Shown here: piece after piece, positions 29,325 to 37,711 of the stretch | Numbering within the stretch: the first letter of the stretch is position 1 | How the letters are laid out: each line of letters starts with the position of its first letter | NCBI RefSeq assembly: GCF_000423545.1 | Contig: NZ_KE384033.1 | Coordinates: 42,817-106,816 of the forward strand | Length of the DNA stretch: 64,000 nucleotides | DNA from: Metapseudomonas resinovorans DSM 21078 | Lineage (GTDB): Bacteria; Pseudomonadota; Gammaproteobacteria; Pseudomonadales; Pseudomonadaceae | Direction of reading: 5' to 3' | The notes under the pieces: model-generated | What the model was told of the DNA's origin: nothing | Seen by the model: only the letters and a program-made list of their open reading frames with translations | Databases searched by the model: none | Made by a program: the position numbers and the translations under genes

Positions 29325-29446
29325 GGACGGCCTTCGTGCCTCGCTGATAGCCGGTTCCGCACGCGGCTCCAACTCCGGCTATACCACTGGAAAGGCCCCG
29401 CACGCGGCACCAGCCGCGGCCTCGAGAGCCTGGCGAGGAGAACTAC

Positions 29447-30190
29447 ATGCCTCAACCTGCCAGAACCGCCATTGTCACCGGGGCTTCCCGGGGAATCGGC
29501 GCCGCCATTGCGCGGCGCCTTGCCGCCGAAGGCATCCAGGTAGTGGTCAATTACGCCTCACGGCCGGAAGCTGCGGAGCAAGTGGTGCAAGACATCAGGC
29601 TGGCCGGTGGCCAGGCCTATCCGATACTGGCCGACATCAGCGACCCGGTGGCGGTGGCGGTGCTCTTCGACCAGACGGAGATGGAATTCGGCGGAATCGA
29701 CATCCTGATCAACAATGCCGGTGTCATCCAGCCGGGGCTGGTATCCCTGGCCGATACCGACATGGCGCTCTACGACCGTCTGTTCGCCATCAATACCCGC
29801 GGCACGTTCAACACCCTCAAGCTGGCGGCGACGCGCCTGAACAGTGGCGGGCGAATCGTCAACCTGTCCAGCAGCGTAGTGAGCCTGAGCCTGCCGGGCT
29901 ACGCCATCTACGCTGCTTCAAAGGCCGCGGTGGAAACCATGAGCGCGATCTTCGCCCGTGAGCTGCGCGGACGTAACATTTCGGTCAACTGCGTGGCACC
30001 GGGGCCGACGGCGACCAACCTGTTCCTTGACGGCAAGCCCCCTGAATTGGTGGAGCGCCTGACCAAACAGGCCCCGTTGGAGCGCCTTGGCAACCCGGAG
30101 GACATCGCCAACCTGGTGGCCTTCCTGGTCGGACCGGAAGGCGCCTGGGTCAATGGCCAGACGCTCAGGGTCAATGGCGGCATCGTGTAA
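29447..30190 (+). CDS. SDR family oxidoreductase
   Basis: Classical short-chain dehydrogenase/reductase of 247 residues. The cofactor loop TGASRGIG is at residues 13-20, NNAG near residue 89, the catalytic Ser in LSSSVVS near 142, and YAASK gives the catalytic Tyr and Lys. PG and the C-terminal VNGQTLRVNGG complete the fold, which resembles 3-oxoacyl-reductase-like members. GAGGAG lies 7 bases before the ATG. A DUF190 gene follows 16 bases downstream, probably in the same transcript. The substrate is unknown. Confidence 0.85.
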   Translation: MPQPARTAIVTGASRGIGAAIARRLAAEGIQVVVNYASRPEAAEQVVQDIRLAGGQAYPILADISDPVAVAVLFDQTEMEFGGIDILINNAGVIQPGLVSLADTDMALYDRLFAINTRGTFNTLKLAATRLNSGGRIVNLSSSVVSLSLPGYAIYAASKAAVETMSAIFARELRGRNISVNCVAPGPTATNLFLDGKPPELVERLTKQAPLERLGNPEDIANLVAFLVGPEGAWVNGQTLRVNGGIV

Positions 30191-30206
30191 TCGGATGGAG
30201 GTTGAC

Positions 30207-30533
30207 ATGAAGGGTTACCAGCTCACGCTCTACACCCAGCAGAACCGGCGTCACCAAGGCAAGATGCTGGCCGACTGGGTTGTTGGCCTGGCCATGGACA
30301 TGGGCCTGCGCGGTGCCACCCTGGTCTCCGGAATCGAAGGGTTTGGTCATACCAAACACCTCCATTCCCAGCACTTCTTCGAGATGGCCGACCAGCCGAT
30401 GCTGATCGTCATGGCACTCAGCGATGCCGAATGCGACGCCTTGCTGCGGCGGTTGGAGGAGGAGGGCCTGACGCTGTTCTACGTCAAGGTGCCGGCCGAG
30501 TTCGGCCTGCTGGGCGCGCCGGTGGATGCCTGA
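30207..30533 (+). CDS. DUF190 protein (PII-like fold)
   Basis: Protein of 108 residues of the DUF190 family, predicted to have a PII-like ferredoxin fold that may bind a nucleotide or metal. Conserved stretches are TQQNRRHQGKMLADW, GLRGATLVSGIEGFGHT and FFEMADQP. GGAGG sits 6 bases before the ATG. It is a close paralogue of the product at 44935. DUF190 proteins are often linked to ion transport such as fluoride (CrcB) or to regulation, but no such partner is next to it here. Confidence 0.8.
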   Translation: MKGYQLTLYTQQNRRHQGKMLADWVVGLAMDMGLRGATLVSGIEGFGHTKHLHSQHFFEMADQPMLIVMALSDAECDALLRRLEEEGLTLFYVKVPAEFGLLGAPVDA

Positions 30534-30581
30534 GCCCGGGCTCTGCGACAATCGCCGCTTTCTTCCCCGCAAGGCCGCCCG

Positions 30582-30797
30582 ATGAAGCCCGAAGACCTGT
30601 TGCTCCTGGTCACCCGCGAAATGCCCTATGGCAAGTACAAGGGCCGCCTGATCGCCGACCTGCCCGGGCACTACCTCAACTGGTTCGCCCGCGAGGGCTT
30701 CCCCAAGGGTGAGATCGGGCGGCTGCTGATGCTGATGCAGGAGATCGACCACAACGGCTTGAAGCCGTTGCTGGAGCCGCTGCGCAGGAAGCGTTGA
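30582..30797 (+). CDS. DUF3820 family protein
   Basis: Small protein of 71 residues with the family core MPYGKYKGRLIADLPGHYLNWF followed by a charged helical tail ending in RRKR. (The core is given in two parts in the literature as GKYKG and YLNWF.) Members include the structurally solved putative virulence-related protein of P. aeruginosa and resemble the small zinc-free part of exonuclease-associated domains. It lies 48 bases after the DUF190 gene on the same strand. Confidence 0.72.
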   Translation: MKPEDLLLLVTREMPYGKYKGRLIADLPGHYLNWFAREGFPKGEIGRLLMLMQEIDHNGLKPLLEPLRRKR

Positions 30798-30809
30798 ACG
30801 CTTTCCCTG

Positions 30810-30999
30810 TGGGGCCTGCTCGGCGGATGAATTGGCCATGTCTGCGTTACGTGTTGCAGGTAGCTGCATTGCCCGTAGGAGCTGGCTTGCCAGCGAATGG
30901 CCCCGTTTCGCTGGCAAGCCAGCTCCTACAGGGCTCCTGGCCCGATGGTAAATCTCTCGCAACCGCTAACGCAGTCATAGCCAATGAATTCCCCCTACA
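30810..30999. repeat. composite palindromic repeat, copy R2
   Basis: The REPIN core is 30875-30929, a near-perfect inverted repeat of GTAGGAGCTGGCTTGCCAGC. It is flanked by the left arm GATGAATTGGCCATGTCTGC and the right arm ending CATAGCCAATGAATTC, with TGGTAAATCTCTCGCAACCG inside. It is almost the reverse complement of R3. Confidence 0.78.
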
Positions 31000-31264
31000 A
31001 GGGAAAGGCGAATGCCGTCGCGCAGCGCTATCCCGCCAATTCCGTCCGATAACCGCCCACCCCGCGTGACCCCTTTTCCGCCCCGGCCGCTCTAGCTCAG
31101 GAGCGCGCGTCATTGTTCTCGATTCGCAAACACTCAAATCGCCGAAACCGGAATTGTTGGTGAGGAGGGCCGCTTGTAGCTTGCGACCCAACCGGACAGC
31201 CAGGCCCGCACTGCCAGCGGGGCGTGTCCGCATCAGGCTGACTAATAACAACAAGGTAGCTGCC
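31000..31264. other. leader and promoter region of the uptake operon
   Basis: Non-coding stretch of 265 bases between repeat R2 and the barrel-protein gene. The last 25 bases hold TGACTAATAACAACAAGG with the ribosome binding site. No convincing -35/-10 pair or sigma-54 site was recognised. The long opposite-strand reading across it is a shadow. Confidence 0.5.
31244..31256 (+). promoter_or_regulatory. CA motif (candidate Hfq/Crc site) before the barrel-protein gene
   Basis: AATAACAACAAGG contains two AAnAAnAA-type units and ends in the AAGG Shine-Dalgarno 8 bases before the ATG at 31265. Confidence 0.5.
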
Positions 31265-32614
31265 ATGATTCCTCGCAAGCATATTTCCGCGTCCACTCTG
31301 TTCGCCCCGGTCCTGGCGGCCGCAGCGCTGTTCCCCGTTCACACCCAGGCCGCCGAGCCGGGCCCGTCCGGTTCGCTGTTCCGCAGCGCCTTCGGCGACG
31401 GGCTGGAAAAGGACTACGGCATCAAGGTCCATGGCTGGGGCCAGGCCGGCTGGATCTACAACGACAACGGCAGTGACGACGTGAGCAAGCAGGCCTTCTT
31501 CAACAACGATGAAGGCTTCAACCTCAACCAGTTCGCCCTGGCCATCGAGAAAACCCCCAAGGGCAATGTGGTCGGTCGTGTCGGCCCGTTCCCTGGCCCT
31601 ATGCCGCAGGAAGCCGACTGGGGCTTCAACGTCACCGCGCTGTACGGCAAGGATGCGCGCTTCTTCAAGACCTACGGCTTCGACGAAGACCTTGGCGTCA
31701 ACCGTTCGGCCGACGCCAATGACGAGAACTTCAACATCGCCCAGGCCTACCTGGACTTCTACATCCCGGTGCTCGGCGGCTCCAACCTGATGCTCGGTGT
31801 GTTCCACACCCCACTGGAGAACGAGATCGGCTTCGCTCTGCCGAGCCCGGCGCCGACGGACTTCTACAGCCACACCTATTCCTTCATGCATGGCCCGGCC
31901 AAGCACACGGGCGCGCTCTACTCCTTCAAGCTGCCGCAGGAAGAGGGCGGCAGCATGCTCGGCTTCGAGCTGGGCGTGGTGCAGGGCTGGAACAACATGC
32001 AGGACCCCAACGGCGACCCGGATGTCATCGCCAACCTGCGCTGGCGTTCGGCGGACTTCCGCACCTGGGTCGACTGGGAAAACATCTACGGCAACGGCGC
32101 TGGCGACAGCTTCGCCGAGTGTGCCTGCGGCTCGCCCATTCCGGCGGGCAGCGACGACGACAACCTGACCCGATACGCCTCCTACCTGACCGTTTCCCAT
32201 GTGCTCGATGAGCGCAACCGGGTGGCGGTGGAGTTCAACTACGGGCAGCAGGAAGACGCCGCCTTCGCCGCATTCGCCAACAAGGGCAACGCCCAGTGGT
32301 ACGGCACCGACGTCAACTGGTACCACCGCCTGGGCGACAACCTGATGTGGAACAGCCGCGCCGAGTGGTTCTACACCGACGCGCCGGTGCATGTGGTGAT
32401 GGCCAACATCGATCCGCACACCGGCATCCCCGATCCGAGCTGGGGCAGCTTCTACGGCTTCACCACCAACCTGGCCTGGACGCCGGTGCCCAACGTCCGC
32501 CTGCGCCCCGAACTGCGCTACGACATCCACAGTGGCAATGGTCGCGATGCCTTTGGCGGCGGCCGCGAAGACAGCCAACTGGTGGGCTCCTTCGACGTCA
32601 CCGTCTTCTTCTGA
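31265..32614 (+). CDS. outer-membrane beta-barrel protein (porin-like)
   Basis: Exported protein of 449 residues. A signal peptide (about residues 1-29) ends at TQA/AEP. The rest alternates aromatic and polar residues in short amphipathic strands and ends in VTVFF; the terminal phenylalanine is the outer-membrane barrel signature. Similar proteins are annotated as OmpL47/BBP2-like or DUF1302-like porins. It is the first gene of a run that goes on with a Tat-exported binding protein and an ABC transporter, so it may be the outer-membrane gate for the same solute. The ATG at 31265 has AAGG 8 bases upstream. Confidence 0.78.
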   Translation: MIPRKHISASTLFAPVLAAAALFPVHTQAAEPGPSGSLFRSAFGDGLEKDYGIKVHGWGQAGWIYNDNGSDDVSKQAFFNNDEGFNLNQFALAIEKTPKGNVVGRVGPFPGPMPQEADWGFNVTALYGKDARFFKTYGFDEDLGVNRSADANDENFNIAQAYLDFYIPVLGGSNLMLGVFHTPLENEIGFALPSPAPTDFYSHTYSFMHGPAKHTGALYSFKLPQEEGGSMLGFELGVVQGWNNMQDPNGDPDVIANLRWRSADFRTWVDWENIYGNGAGDSFAECACGSPIPAGSDDDNLTRYASYLTVSHVLDERNRVAVEFNYGQQEDAAFAAFANKGNAQWYGTDVNWYHRLGDNLMWNSRAEWFYTDAPVHVVMANIDPHTGIPDPSWGSFYGFTTNLAWTPVPNVRLRPELRYDIHSGNGRDAFGGGREDSQLVGSFDVTVFF

Positions 32615-32696
32615 TCCGGCGCCAACCTACTGCCATCCCGGCCGGGCCCCTTTGCGCGCCCGCGCCGGGCCTCATCTTCCTGTCGAGGTATCCGTC

Positions 32697-34007
32697 ATGG
32701 ACAACAACAAGAAACTCCTCGGTGCCGGGCTGTCCCGGCGTGATTTCCTGCGGGCCAGCGGCGTCGTGGCTGGCGGCTCGCTGCTCGCAGGCTTTTCTTC
32801 CGGCCCCTTGTTCGCGGCTGAGAAGGTCATCCGTATCGGCTATGTCAGCCCCCAGACCGGGCCGCTGGCGCCTTTCGCCGCAGCGGATGCCTACATCATC
32901 GAAAGCCTCGCTTCGGTGTTGAAAAACAGCATCACCGTGGGCGGCCAGCGCTGCCGCCTGGAGGTGATCGTCAAAGACAGCCAGTCCAACCCTAACCGCG
33001 CCGCCGAAGTGGCCAACGAGTTGATCCTTTCCGACGGCGTCGACCTGATGCTGGTGTCGTCCACGCCCGAGACCACCAACCCGGTTTCGGACCAGTGCGA
33101 GATCAACGAAATCCCCTGCATCTCCACCGTCGCGCCCTGGCAGCCCTGGTTCTTCACCCGTGGCGGCAAGCCGGACGAAGGCTTTGAGTGGACCTACCAC
33201 TTCTTCTGGGGCCTGGAAGACGTGATCGCCACCTACACCGCCATGTGGGGCGGCATGGGCAGCAACAAGGTGATCGGCGGGCTGTTCCCCAACGACGGTG
33301 ACGGCAATGCCTGGGGCGACAGCAAGCTGGGCTTCCCGCCGGTGCTCTCGCAGAAGGGCTTCCAACTGGTGGACCCGGGCCGCTTCCAGAGCCTGACCGA
33401 CGACTTCTCCGCGCAGATTTCCGCGTTCAAGAAGGCCGAGGCGGAGATCGTCACAGGCGTGGTCATCCCGCCGGACCTCACCACCTTCTGGACCCAAGCG
33501 CGCCAACAGGGCTTCCAGCCCAAGGCCATGTCGGTGGGCAAGGCGCTGCTGTTCCCCTCGGCTGTGGAAACCCTGGGCAAGGCCGGACACAACCTCTCCA
33601 CGGAGATCTGGTGGAGCCCGAGCCACCCGTTCAGTTCCTCCCTCAACGGACTGACCGCCGGGCAACTGGCCGAGCGCTACACCAAGGCCACCGGCAAGCA
33701 GTGGACCCAGCCGCTGGGCTTCGTCCATGCGTTGTTCGAGCTGGCGGTGGACATCCTCCAGCGCACCGAGGAGGTCGGTAACCCCGAGGCGACCCGCGAT
33801 GCGCTGCGCAAGACCGAGCTGAACACCGTGGTTGGCCCGGTGAGCTGGAAGCACGGCCCGGTGAAGAACGTCGCCAAGACCCCGCTGGTGTCCGGCCAGT
33901 GGCGCCTGGGTGGGCCCTTCACTTACGACCTGGTGATCACCAGCAACCAGACCGCGCCGCAGATTCCCCTGGGCGGGGAGATGCAGGCGATCACGTACGG
34001 CGGTTGA
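32697..34007 (+). CDS. Tat-exported ABC substrate-binding protein (branched-chain amino acid type)
   Basis: Periplasmic binding protein of 436 residues. It has a twin-arginine signal, SRRDFLRASG at residues 13-22, followed by a hydrophobic stretch and cleavage after FAA. The body (IRIGYVSPQTGPLAPFAAAD, then SDGVDLMLVSSTPETTNPV) belongs to the Leu/Ile/Val-binding class. Tat export means the protein folds in the cytoplasm before export, which is unusual but known for this class. Codons 3-6 form a CA motif (AACAACAAGAAA). The ligand is not readable; members bind amino acids, amides, urea and aromatic acids. Confidence 0.86.
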   Translation: MDNNKKLLGAGLSRRDFLRASGVVAGGSLLAGFSSGPLFAAEKVIRIGYVSPQTGPLAPFAAADAYIIESLASVLKNSITVGGQRCRLEVIVKDSQSNPNRAAEVANELILSDGVDLMLVSSTPETTNPVSDQCEINEIPCISTVAPWQPWFFTRGGKPDEGFEWTYHFFWGLEDVIATYTAMWGGMGSNKVIGGLFPNDGDGNAWGDSKLGFPPVLSQKGFQLVDPGRFQSLTDDFSAQISAFKKAEAEIVTGVVIPPDLTTFWTQARQQGFQPKAMSVGKALLFPSAVETLGKAGHNLSTEIWWSPSHPFSSSLNGLTAGQLAERYTKATGKQWTQPLGFVHALFELAVDILQRTEEVGNPEATRDALRKTELNTVVGPVSWKHGPVKNVAKTPLVSGQWRLGGPFTYDLVITSNQTAPQIPLGGEMQAITYGG

Positions 34008-34026
34008 GTCCGAGCGCGGGCAGGTT

Positions 34027-34059
34027 CCCTCACCCCAACCCTCTCCCAGAGGGAGAGGG
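34027..34059. repeat. short dispersed hairpin repeat
   Basis: CCCTCACCCCAACCC followed by the stem CTCTCCC/GGGAGAG. It is the complementary form of the element at 24366-24403 and is probably a non-coding dispersed repeat. Confidence 0.55.
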
Positions 34060-34067
34060 GGCTTTCC

Positions 34068-34092
34068 GTAGCCCGGATGAAATCCGGGCTAC
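34068..34092 (+). terminator. strong intercistronic hairpin between binding-protein and ATPase genes
   Basis: GTAGCCCGGAT, loop GAA, ATCCGGGCTAC: an 11-bp perfect stem with no U-tract. It lies 61 bases after the binding-protein stop. Such hairpins often protect the upstream mRNA or reduce read-through, so that binding protein exceeds the membrane components. Confidence 0.55.
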
Positions 34093-34114
34093 AGCTTCAT
34101 ACAGGTAACGACAC

Positions 34115-34837
34115 ATGCAACAACTCCTCGTACTGGAGCAGGTGCACAAGCACTACGGCTCGGTGAAAGTGACCGACGACTTCAGCCTGGCTCTGGCGCC
34201 GGGCGAGGCGCTGGGCATCATCGGGCCCAACGGCGCCGGCAAGAGCACGCTGTTCAACCTGATCGCCGGGGGCGTGGCGCCTGACAGCGGGCGCATCCAC
34301 TTCCAGGGTGATGACGTCACCCGCGAGCCGGTGTTCAAACGCTGCCAGCGTGGCATCGGCCGCTCTCACCAGATCCCGCACCCCTTCGTGAAGATGACGG
34401 TGTTCGAGAACCTGCTGGTGGGTGCCACCTTCGGCGCCGGCCAGACGGAAAAGGACAGCTACGCCTGGTGCGCGCACATCCTCGAACTCACCGGCCTGAT
34501 GAAGAAAGCCAACGCCTTGGCCGGGTCCCTGACCCTGCTGGAGCGCAAGCGCCTGGAAATGGCCCGCGCCCTGGCCACCCGGCCGCAACTGCTGCTGCTC
34601 GACGAGATCGCCGGCGGCCTCACCGAACCGGAGTGCCTGGAGCTGGTCGGCACCATCCAGGGCATCCACCGTTCCGGCACCGCGATCATCTGGATCGAGC
34701 ACATCGTCCACGCGCTGCTGGCCGTGGTCGGTCGCCTGGCGGTGATCAACTTCGGCCGCAAGCTGGACGAAGGCGAGCCCAGCGCGGTGATGGCCAACCC
34801 CAAGGTTCAGGAAATCTACATGGGCATCGGGAGCTGA
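34115..34837 (+). CDS. ABC transporter ATPase (LivG-like)
   Basis: Cytoplasmic ATPase of 240 residues of the branched-chain amino acid transport class. Walker A GPNGAGKST is near residue 36, and the Q-loop region is near 88 (HQIPHP). The C-loop is replaced by LTLLERKRLEMARAL instead of the usual LSGGQ, a variant seen in a LivG subfamily. Walker B LLLLDEI is near residue 163. It probably pairs with the LivF-like ATPase 4 bases downstream. Confidence 0.9.
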   Translation: MQQLLVLEQVHKHYGSVKVTDDFSLALAPGEALGIIGPNGAGKSTLFNLIAGGVAPDSGRIHFQGDDVTREPVFKRCQRGIGRSHQIPHPFVKMTVFENLLVGATFGAGQTEKDSYAWCAHILELTGLMKKANALAGSLTLLERKRLEMARALATRPQLLLLDEIAGGLTEPECLELVGTIQGIHRSGTAIIWIEHIVHALLAVVGRLAVINFGRKLDEGEPSAVMANPKVQEIYMGIGS

Positions 34838-34841
34838 AGTC

Positions 34842-35546
34842 ATGCTGACGATCCGCAAACTGCGCGCCGGCTACGGCGACTTCCAGGCGTTGTTCGGCAT
34901 CGACCTGGACCTGGCCGAAGGGGAAACCCTGGCCATCATCGGCTCCAATGGCGCCGGCAAATCCACCTTCATGCGTTCGCTCGCCGGGCTGATCCGCAAC
35001 GACCCCGGCGCCATTCGCTTCAAGGGCGAGTACATCGGCAGCCTGCCGGCCAACCAGGTGCTGGAGCGTGGCATCGCCCTGGTGCCGGAAGGCCGCAAGC
35101 TGTTCCCCTCGCTCAGCGTCGAGGAGAACCTGCTGATCGGGGGTTACAGCAAGCGCCAGGGCGCCTGGAACCTGGAGCGCATCTACAGCCTGTTCCCGGT
35201 ACTGGCCAACCTGCGCAAGCGCCCCGGCACCGCGCTCTCCGGTGGCCAGCAGCAAATGGTCGCCATCGGCCGCGCGCTGATGTCCAGCCCAGGCCTGTTG
35301 CTTTGCGACGAGATCAGCCTCGGTCTGGCGCCGACCACCATCAAGGACATCTACGCCGCACTGCCGTCGATCAAGGCCGATGGCACCGCGGTGATCCTGG
35401 TGGAGCAGGACATCAATCAGGCCCTCAGCGTCGCCGACCGCTTCTATTGCTTCCAGGAAGGGCGCATCTCCCTTTCCGGCAAGCCGGGGGAGGTGAGCAA
35501 GGAACAGATCAAGGCGGCCTATTTCGGCCTGGCGGAGGCACGATGA
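34842..35546 (+). CDS. ABC transporter ATPase (LivF-like)
   Basis: ATPase of 234 residues. It has Walker A GSNGAGKST near residue 35, a canonical signature LSGGQQQMVAIGRAL near residue 133 and Walker B LLLCDEI. With the LivG-like protein it forms the asymmetric motor of the importer. The next gene starts inside its stop region (ATGATGG at 35543). Confidence 0.91.
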   Translation: MLTIRKLRAGYGDFQALFGIDLDLAEGETLAIIGSNGAGKSTFMRSLAGLIRNDPGAIRFKGEYIGSLPANQVLERGIALVPEGRKLFPSLSVEENLLIGGYSKRQGAWNLERIYSLFPVLANLRKRPGTALSGGQQQMVAIGRALMSSPGLLLCDEISLGLAPTTIKDIYAALPSIKADGTAVILVEQDINQALSVADRFYCFQEGRISLSGKPGEVSKEQIKAAYFGLAEAR

Positions 35547-36409
35547 TGGAATGGCTCAATACCCTGGTGCAGGGCGTGCTGCTCGGCGGCCTCTACGCCA
35601 TGTTCGCGGTCGGCCTGTCGCTGATGTTCGGCATCATGCGCCTGGTCAACATCGCCCATGGCGACTTCATCGTGCTGGCCTCCTACCTGGCCCTGGTGGT
35701 GGTCGAGGCACTCGGCCTGTCGCCGCTGGCGAGCCTGGTGCTGGTGGTGCCGGTGATGTTCGTGGTCGGTTACGGCCTGCAACGGCAACTGCTCAATCGC
35801 ACCCTCGGCAATGACATCCTGCCGCCGCTGCTGGTGACCTTCGGCTTGTCGATCATCCTGCAGAACGTGCTGCTGGAGTTCTTCAGCGCCGACAGCCAGA
35901 AACTCTCCCAGGGCGATCTGGAAGTGGCCAGCGTGGCCGTGGGCGGCCTCAGCCTCGGCGTGATGCCGCTGATGGTGTTCGGCAGCGCGCTGCTGGTGAT
36001 CGGCGGTTTGCAGCTGCTGTTCTACAAGACCAGCCTGGGTCGCGCTTTCCGCGCCACCTCTGACGACCAGCACACGGCCCAACTGATGGGCATCGACAAC
36101 CGCCACATCTTCGGCCTGGCCATGGCGTTGGCGATGGCGGTGGTGTCCATCGCCGGCGTGTTCCTCGCGGTACGCACCAGCTTCGACCCCAGCGTCGGCC
36201 CGGCGCGCCTGCTCTACGGCTTCGAGGCGGTGATCATCGGCGGCCTCGGCAGCCTCTGGGGCACCCTGGCCGGTGGCGTGATCCTCGGCGTTGCCCAGGC
36301 GGTGGGGGCGCGTATCGATCCGGGCTGGCAGATCCTCGCCGGCCACCTGGTGTTCCTGCTGATCCTGGTTTTTCGCCCGCGTGGCCTGTTTCCCCGGAGT
36401 GTCGACTGA
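35543..36409 (+). CDS. ABC transporter permease (LivH-like)
   Basis: Inner-membrane permease of 288 residues with about eight hydrophobic segments. The family opening GVLLGGLYAMFAVGLSLMFG and the motif MRLVNIAHGDF are followed by the conserved GIDNRHIF loop near residue 195. The ATG at 35543 overlaps the LivF-like stop by four bases. The stop overlaps the next start by one base (TGATG at 36407). Confidence 0.91.
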   Translation: MMEWLNTLVQGVLLGGLYAMFAVGLSLMFGIMRLVNIAHGDFIVLASYLALVVVEALGLSPLASLVLVVPVMFVVGYGLQRQLLNRTLGNDILPPLLVTFGLSIILQNVLLEFFSADSQKLSQGDLEVASVAVGGLSLGVMPLMVFGSALLVIGGLQLLFYKTSLGRAFRATSDDQHTAQLMGIDNRHIFGLAMALAMAVVSIAGVFLAVRTSFDPSVGPARLLYGFEAVIIGGLGSLWGTLAGGVILGVAQAVGARIDPGWQILAGHLVFLLILVFRPRGLFPRSVD

Positions 36410-37431
36410 TGAATGCGATGAACAATGCCTACCTCGTCCAGCGCGCCACCCGCAGCAGCCAGGTGGGCCTGGCGCTGCTGGGCGTGCTGGTGCTGGTGCT
36501 GGCGTCCCTGCCGTTCTGGGCCGACCGCGCGGTGCTGCGGTTGGTGGTGGAGTTCGCTTACTACCTGGCCCTGGCGCAGATGTGGAACCTGCTGGCGGGC
36601 TACGCCGGCATGGTTTCGGTGGGCCAGCAGGCCTTCGTCGGCCTGGGTGGCTACCTGCTGTTCGTGCTGGCGTCGCAGTTGGGTGTGCCGCCGCTGGCCG
36701 CGGTATTCCTCTCCGGCCTGGTGGTGGCGCTGCTCGCAGTACCCACGGCGCTGGTGCTGTTCCGCCTGCGCGGAGCCTATTTCGCCATTGGCACCTGGGT
36801 GGTGGCCGAGGTGTTCCGGCTCGGCCTGGCCCAGGTGGGCAGCCTGGGCGGTGGCTCCGGACAGAGCCTGCCGGCCTCCATCGTTCGGCAGATCGGCAGC
36901 AGCCGTGACAGCCGCGAGATGCTGCTGTACTTCAGCGCCCTGGGCATTGCCGTGGCGGCGGTGCTGGTGGTCTACCTGCTGCTGCGCTCGCGCCAGGGCC
37001 TGGCGCTGACGGCCATCCGCGACTCCGAGCCGGCATCCGGGAGCCTGGGCATCAACGTGTTCCGCACCAAGCTGCTGGTCTATGTGCTGGCTGCCGGCTG
37101 CACGGGCGTCGTCGGTGCGCTGATCTTCCTGCAGAAGCTGCGCATCTCCCCGGATGCCGCCTTCAGCGTGCAGGACTGGACGGCAGCAGTGATCTTCATC
37201 GTCATCATCGGCGGCATCGGCACCCTGGAAGGGCCGCTGATCGGCACCCTGATCTACTTCGCGCTGCGCAGTTGCTTCGCCGAATTCGGCGCGCTGTACA
37301 TGATCATCCTCGGCAGCGTGGCGGTGGTGATGATGCTGAAGGCACCGCAGGGTGTCTGGGGGCTGGTGAGCGAACGCTTCGGCTGGCAGCTGTTCCCGAT
37401 GCAGCGCAAGTTGGTGGGAGCTGGTCTGTAG
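36409..37431 (+). CDS. ABC transporter permease (LivM-like)
   Basis: Inner-membrane permease of 340 residues, the partner of the LivH-like protein. It carries the family stretch QMWNLLAGYAGMVSVGQQAF near residue 55, ALTAIRDSEPASGSLGINV near residue 202, and IGGIGTLEGPLIG near residue 264. The last codons and the TAG stop lie in the edge of composite repeat R3 (the stop is the TAG of GTAGGGG), so the original C-terminus may have been slightly different. Confidence 0.9.
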   Translation: MNAMNNAYLVQRATRSSQVGLALLGVLVLVLASLPFWADRAVLRLVVEFAYYLALAQMWNLLAGYAGMVSVGQQAFVGLGGYLLFVLASQLGVPPLAAVFLSGLVVALLAVPTALVLFRLRGAYFAIGTWVVAEVFRLGLAQVGSLGGGSGQSLPASIVRQIGSSRDSREMLLYFSALGIAVAAVLVVYLLLRSRQGLALTAIRDSEPASGSLGINVFRTKLLVYVLAAGCTGVVGALIFLQKLRISPDAAFSVQDWTAAVIFIVIIGGIGTLEGPLIGTLIYFALRSCFAEFGALYMIILGSVAVVMMLKAPQGVWGLVSERFGWQLFPMQRKLVGAGL

Positions 37432-37682
37432 GGGCGAAGTCATTGGCTATGTCTGCGTTGGCTGTTGCGAGAGATTTACCATCCGGCCAAGAGTCTTGTA
37501 GGAGCTGGCTTGCCAGCGAAACGGGGCCATTCGCTGGCAAGCCAGCTCCTACGGGCAATGCAGCTGCCTGCAACACGTAATGCAGACATAGCCAATTCAT
37601 TCGCCAAGGGCGGCGCAGCAGCCCCGCTCGAATACGAAGGGCAGACCTTCGGCCTGCTTGGCGATTGAAATCGCCCCTACAG
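37427..37682. repeat. composite palindromic repeat, copy R3
   Basis: The REPIN core is 37498-37552, with GTAGGAGCTGGCTTGCCAGC arms. The left arm is CATTGGCTATGTCTGCGTTG and the right arm TGCAGACATAGCCAATTCAT. It extends to an outer palindrome GGCGATTGAAATCGCC near 37659-37674. It is nearly the reverse complement of R2 over about 165 bases and starts inside the LivM-like stop codon. Confidence 0.8.
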
Positions 37683-37711
37683 TTAGATCATCGCTGGAAC
37701 TGGAAAACACC

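Noticed and set aside
31097..32578. 493-codon open frame on the minus strand opposite the barrel protein
   Set aside because: The plus strand shows signal peptide, barrel pattern and terminal Phe; the minus frame has none of these and crosses the promoter region.
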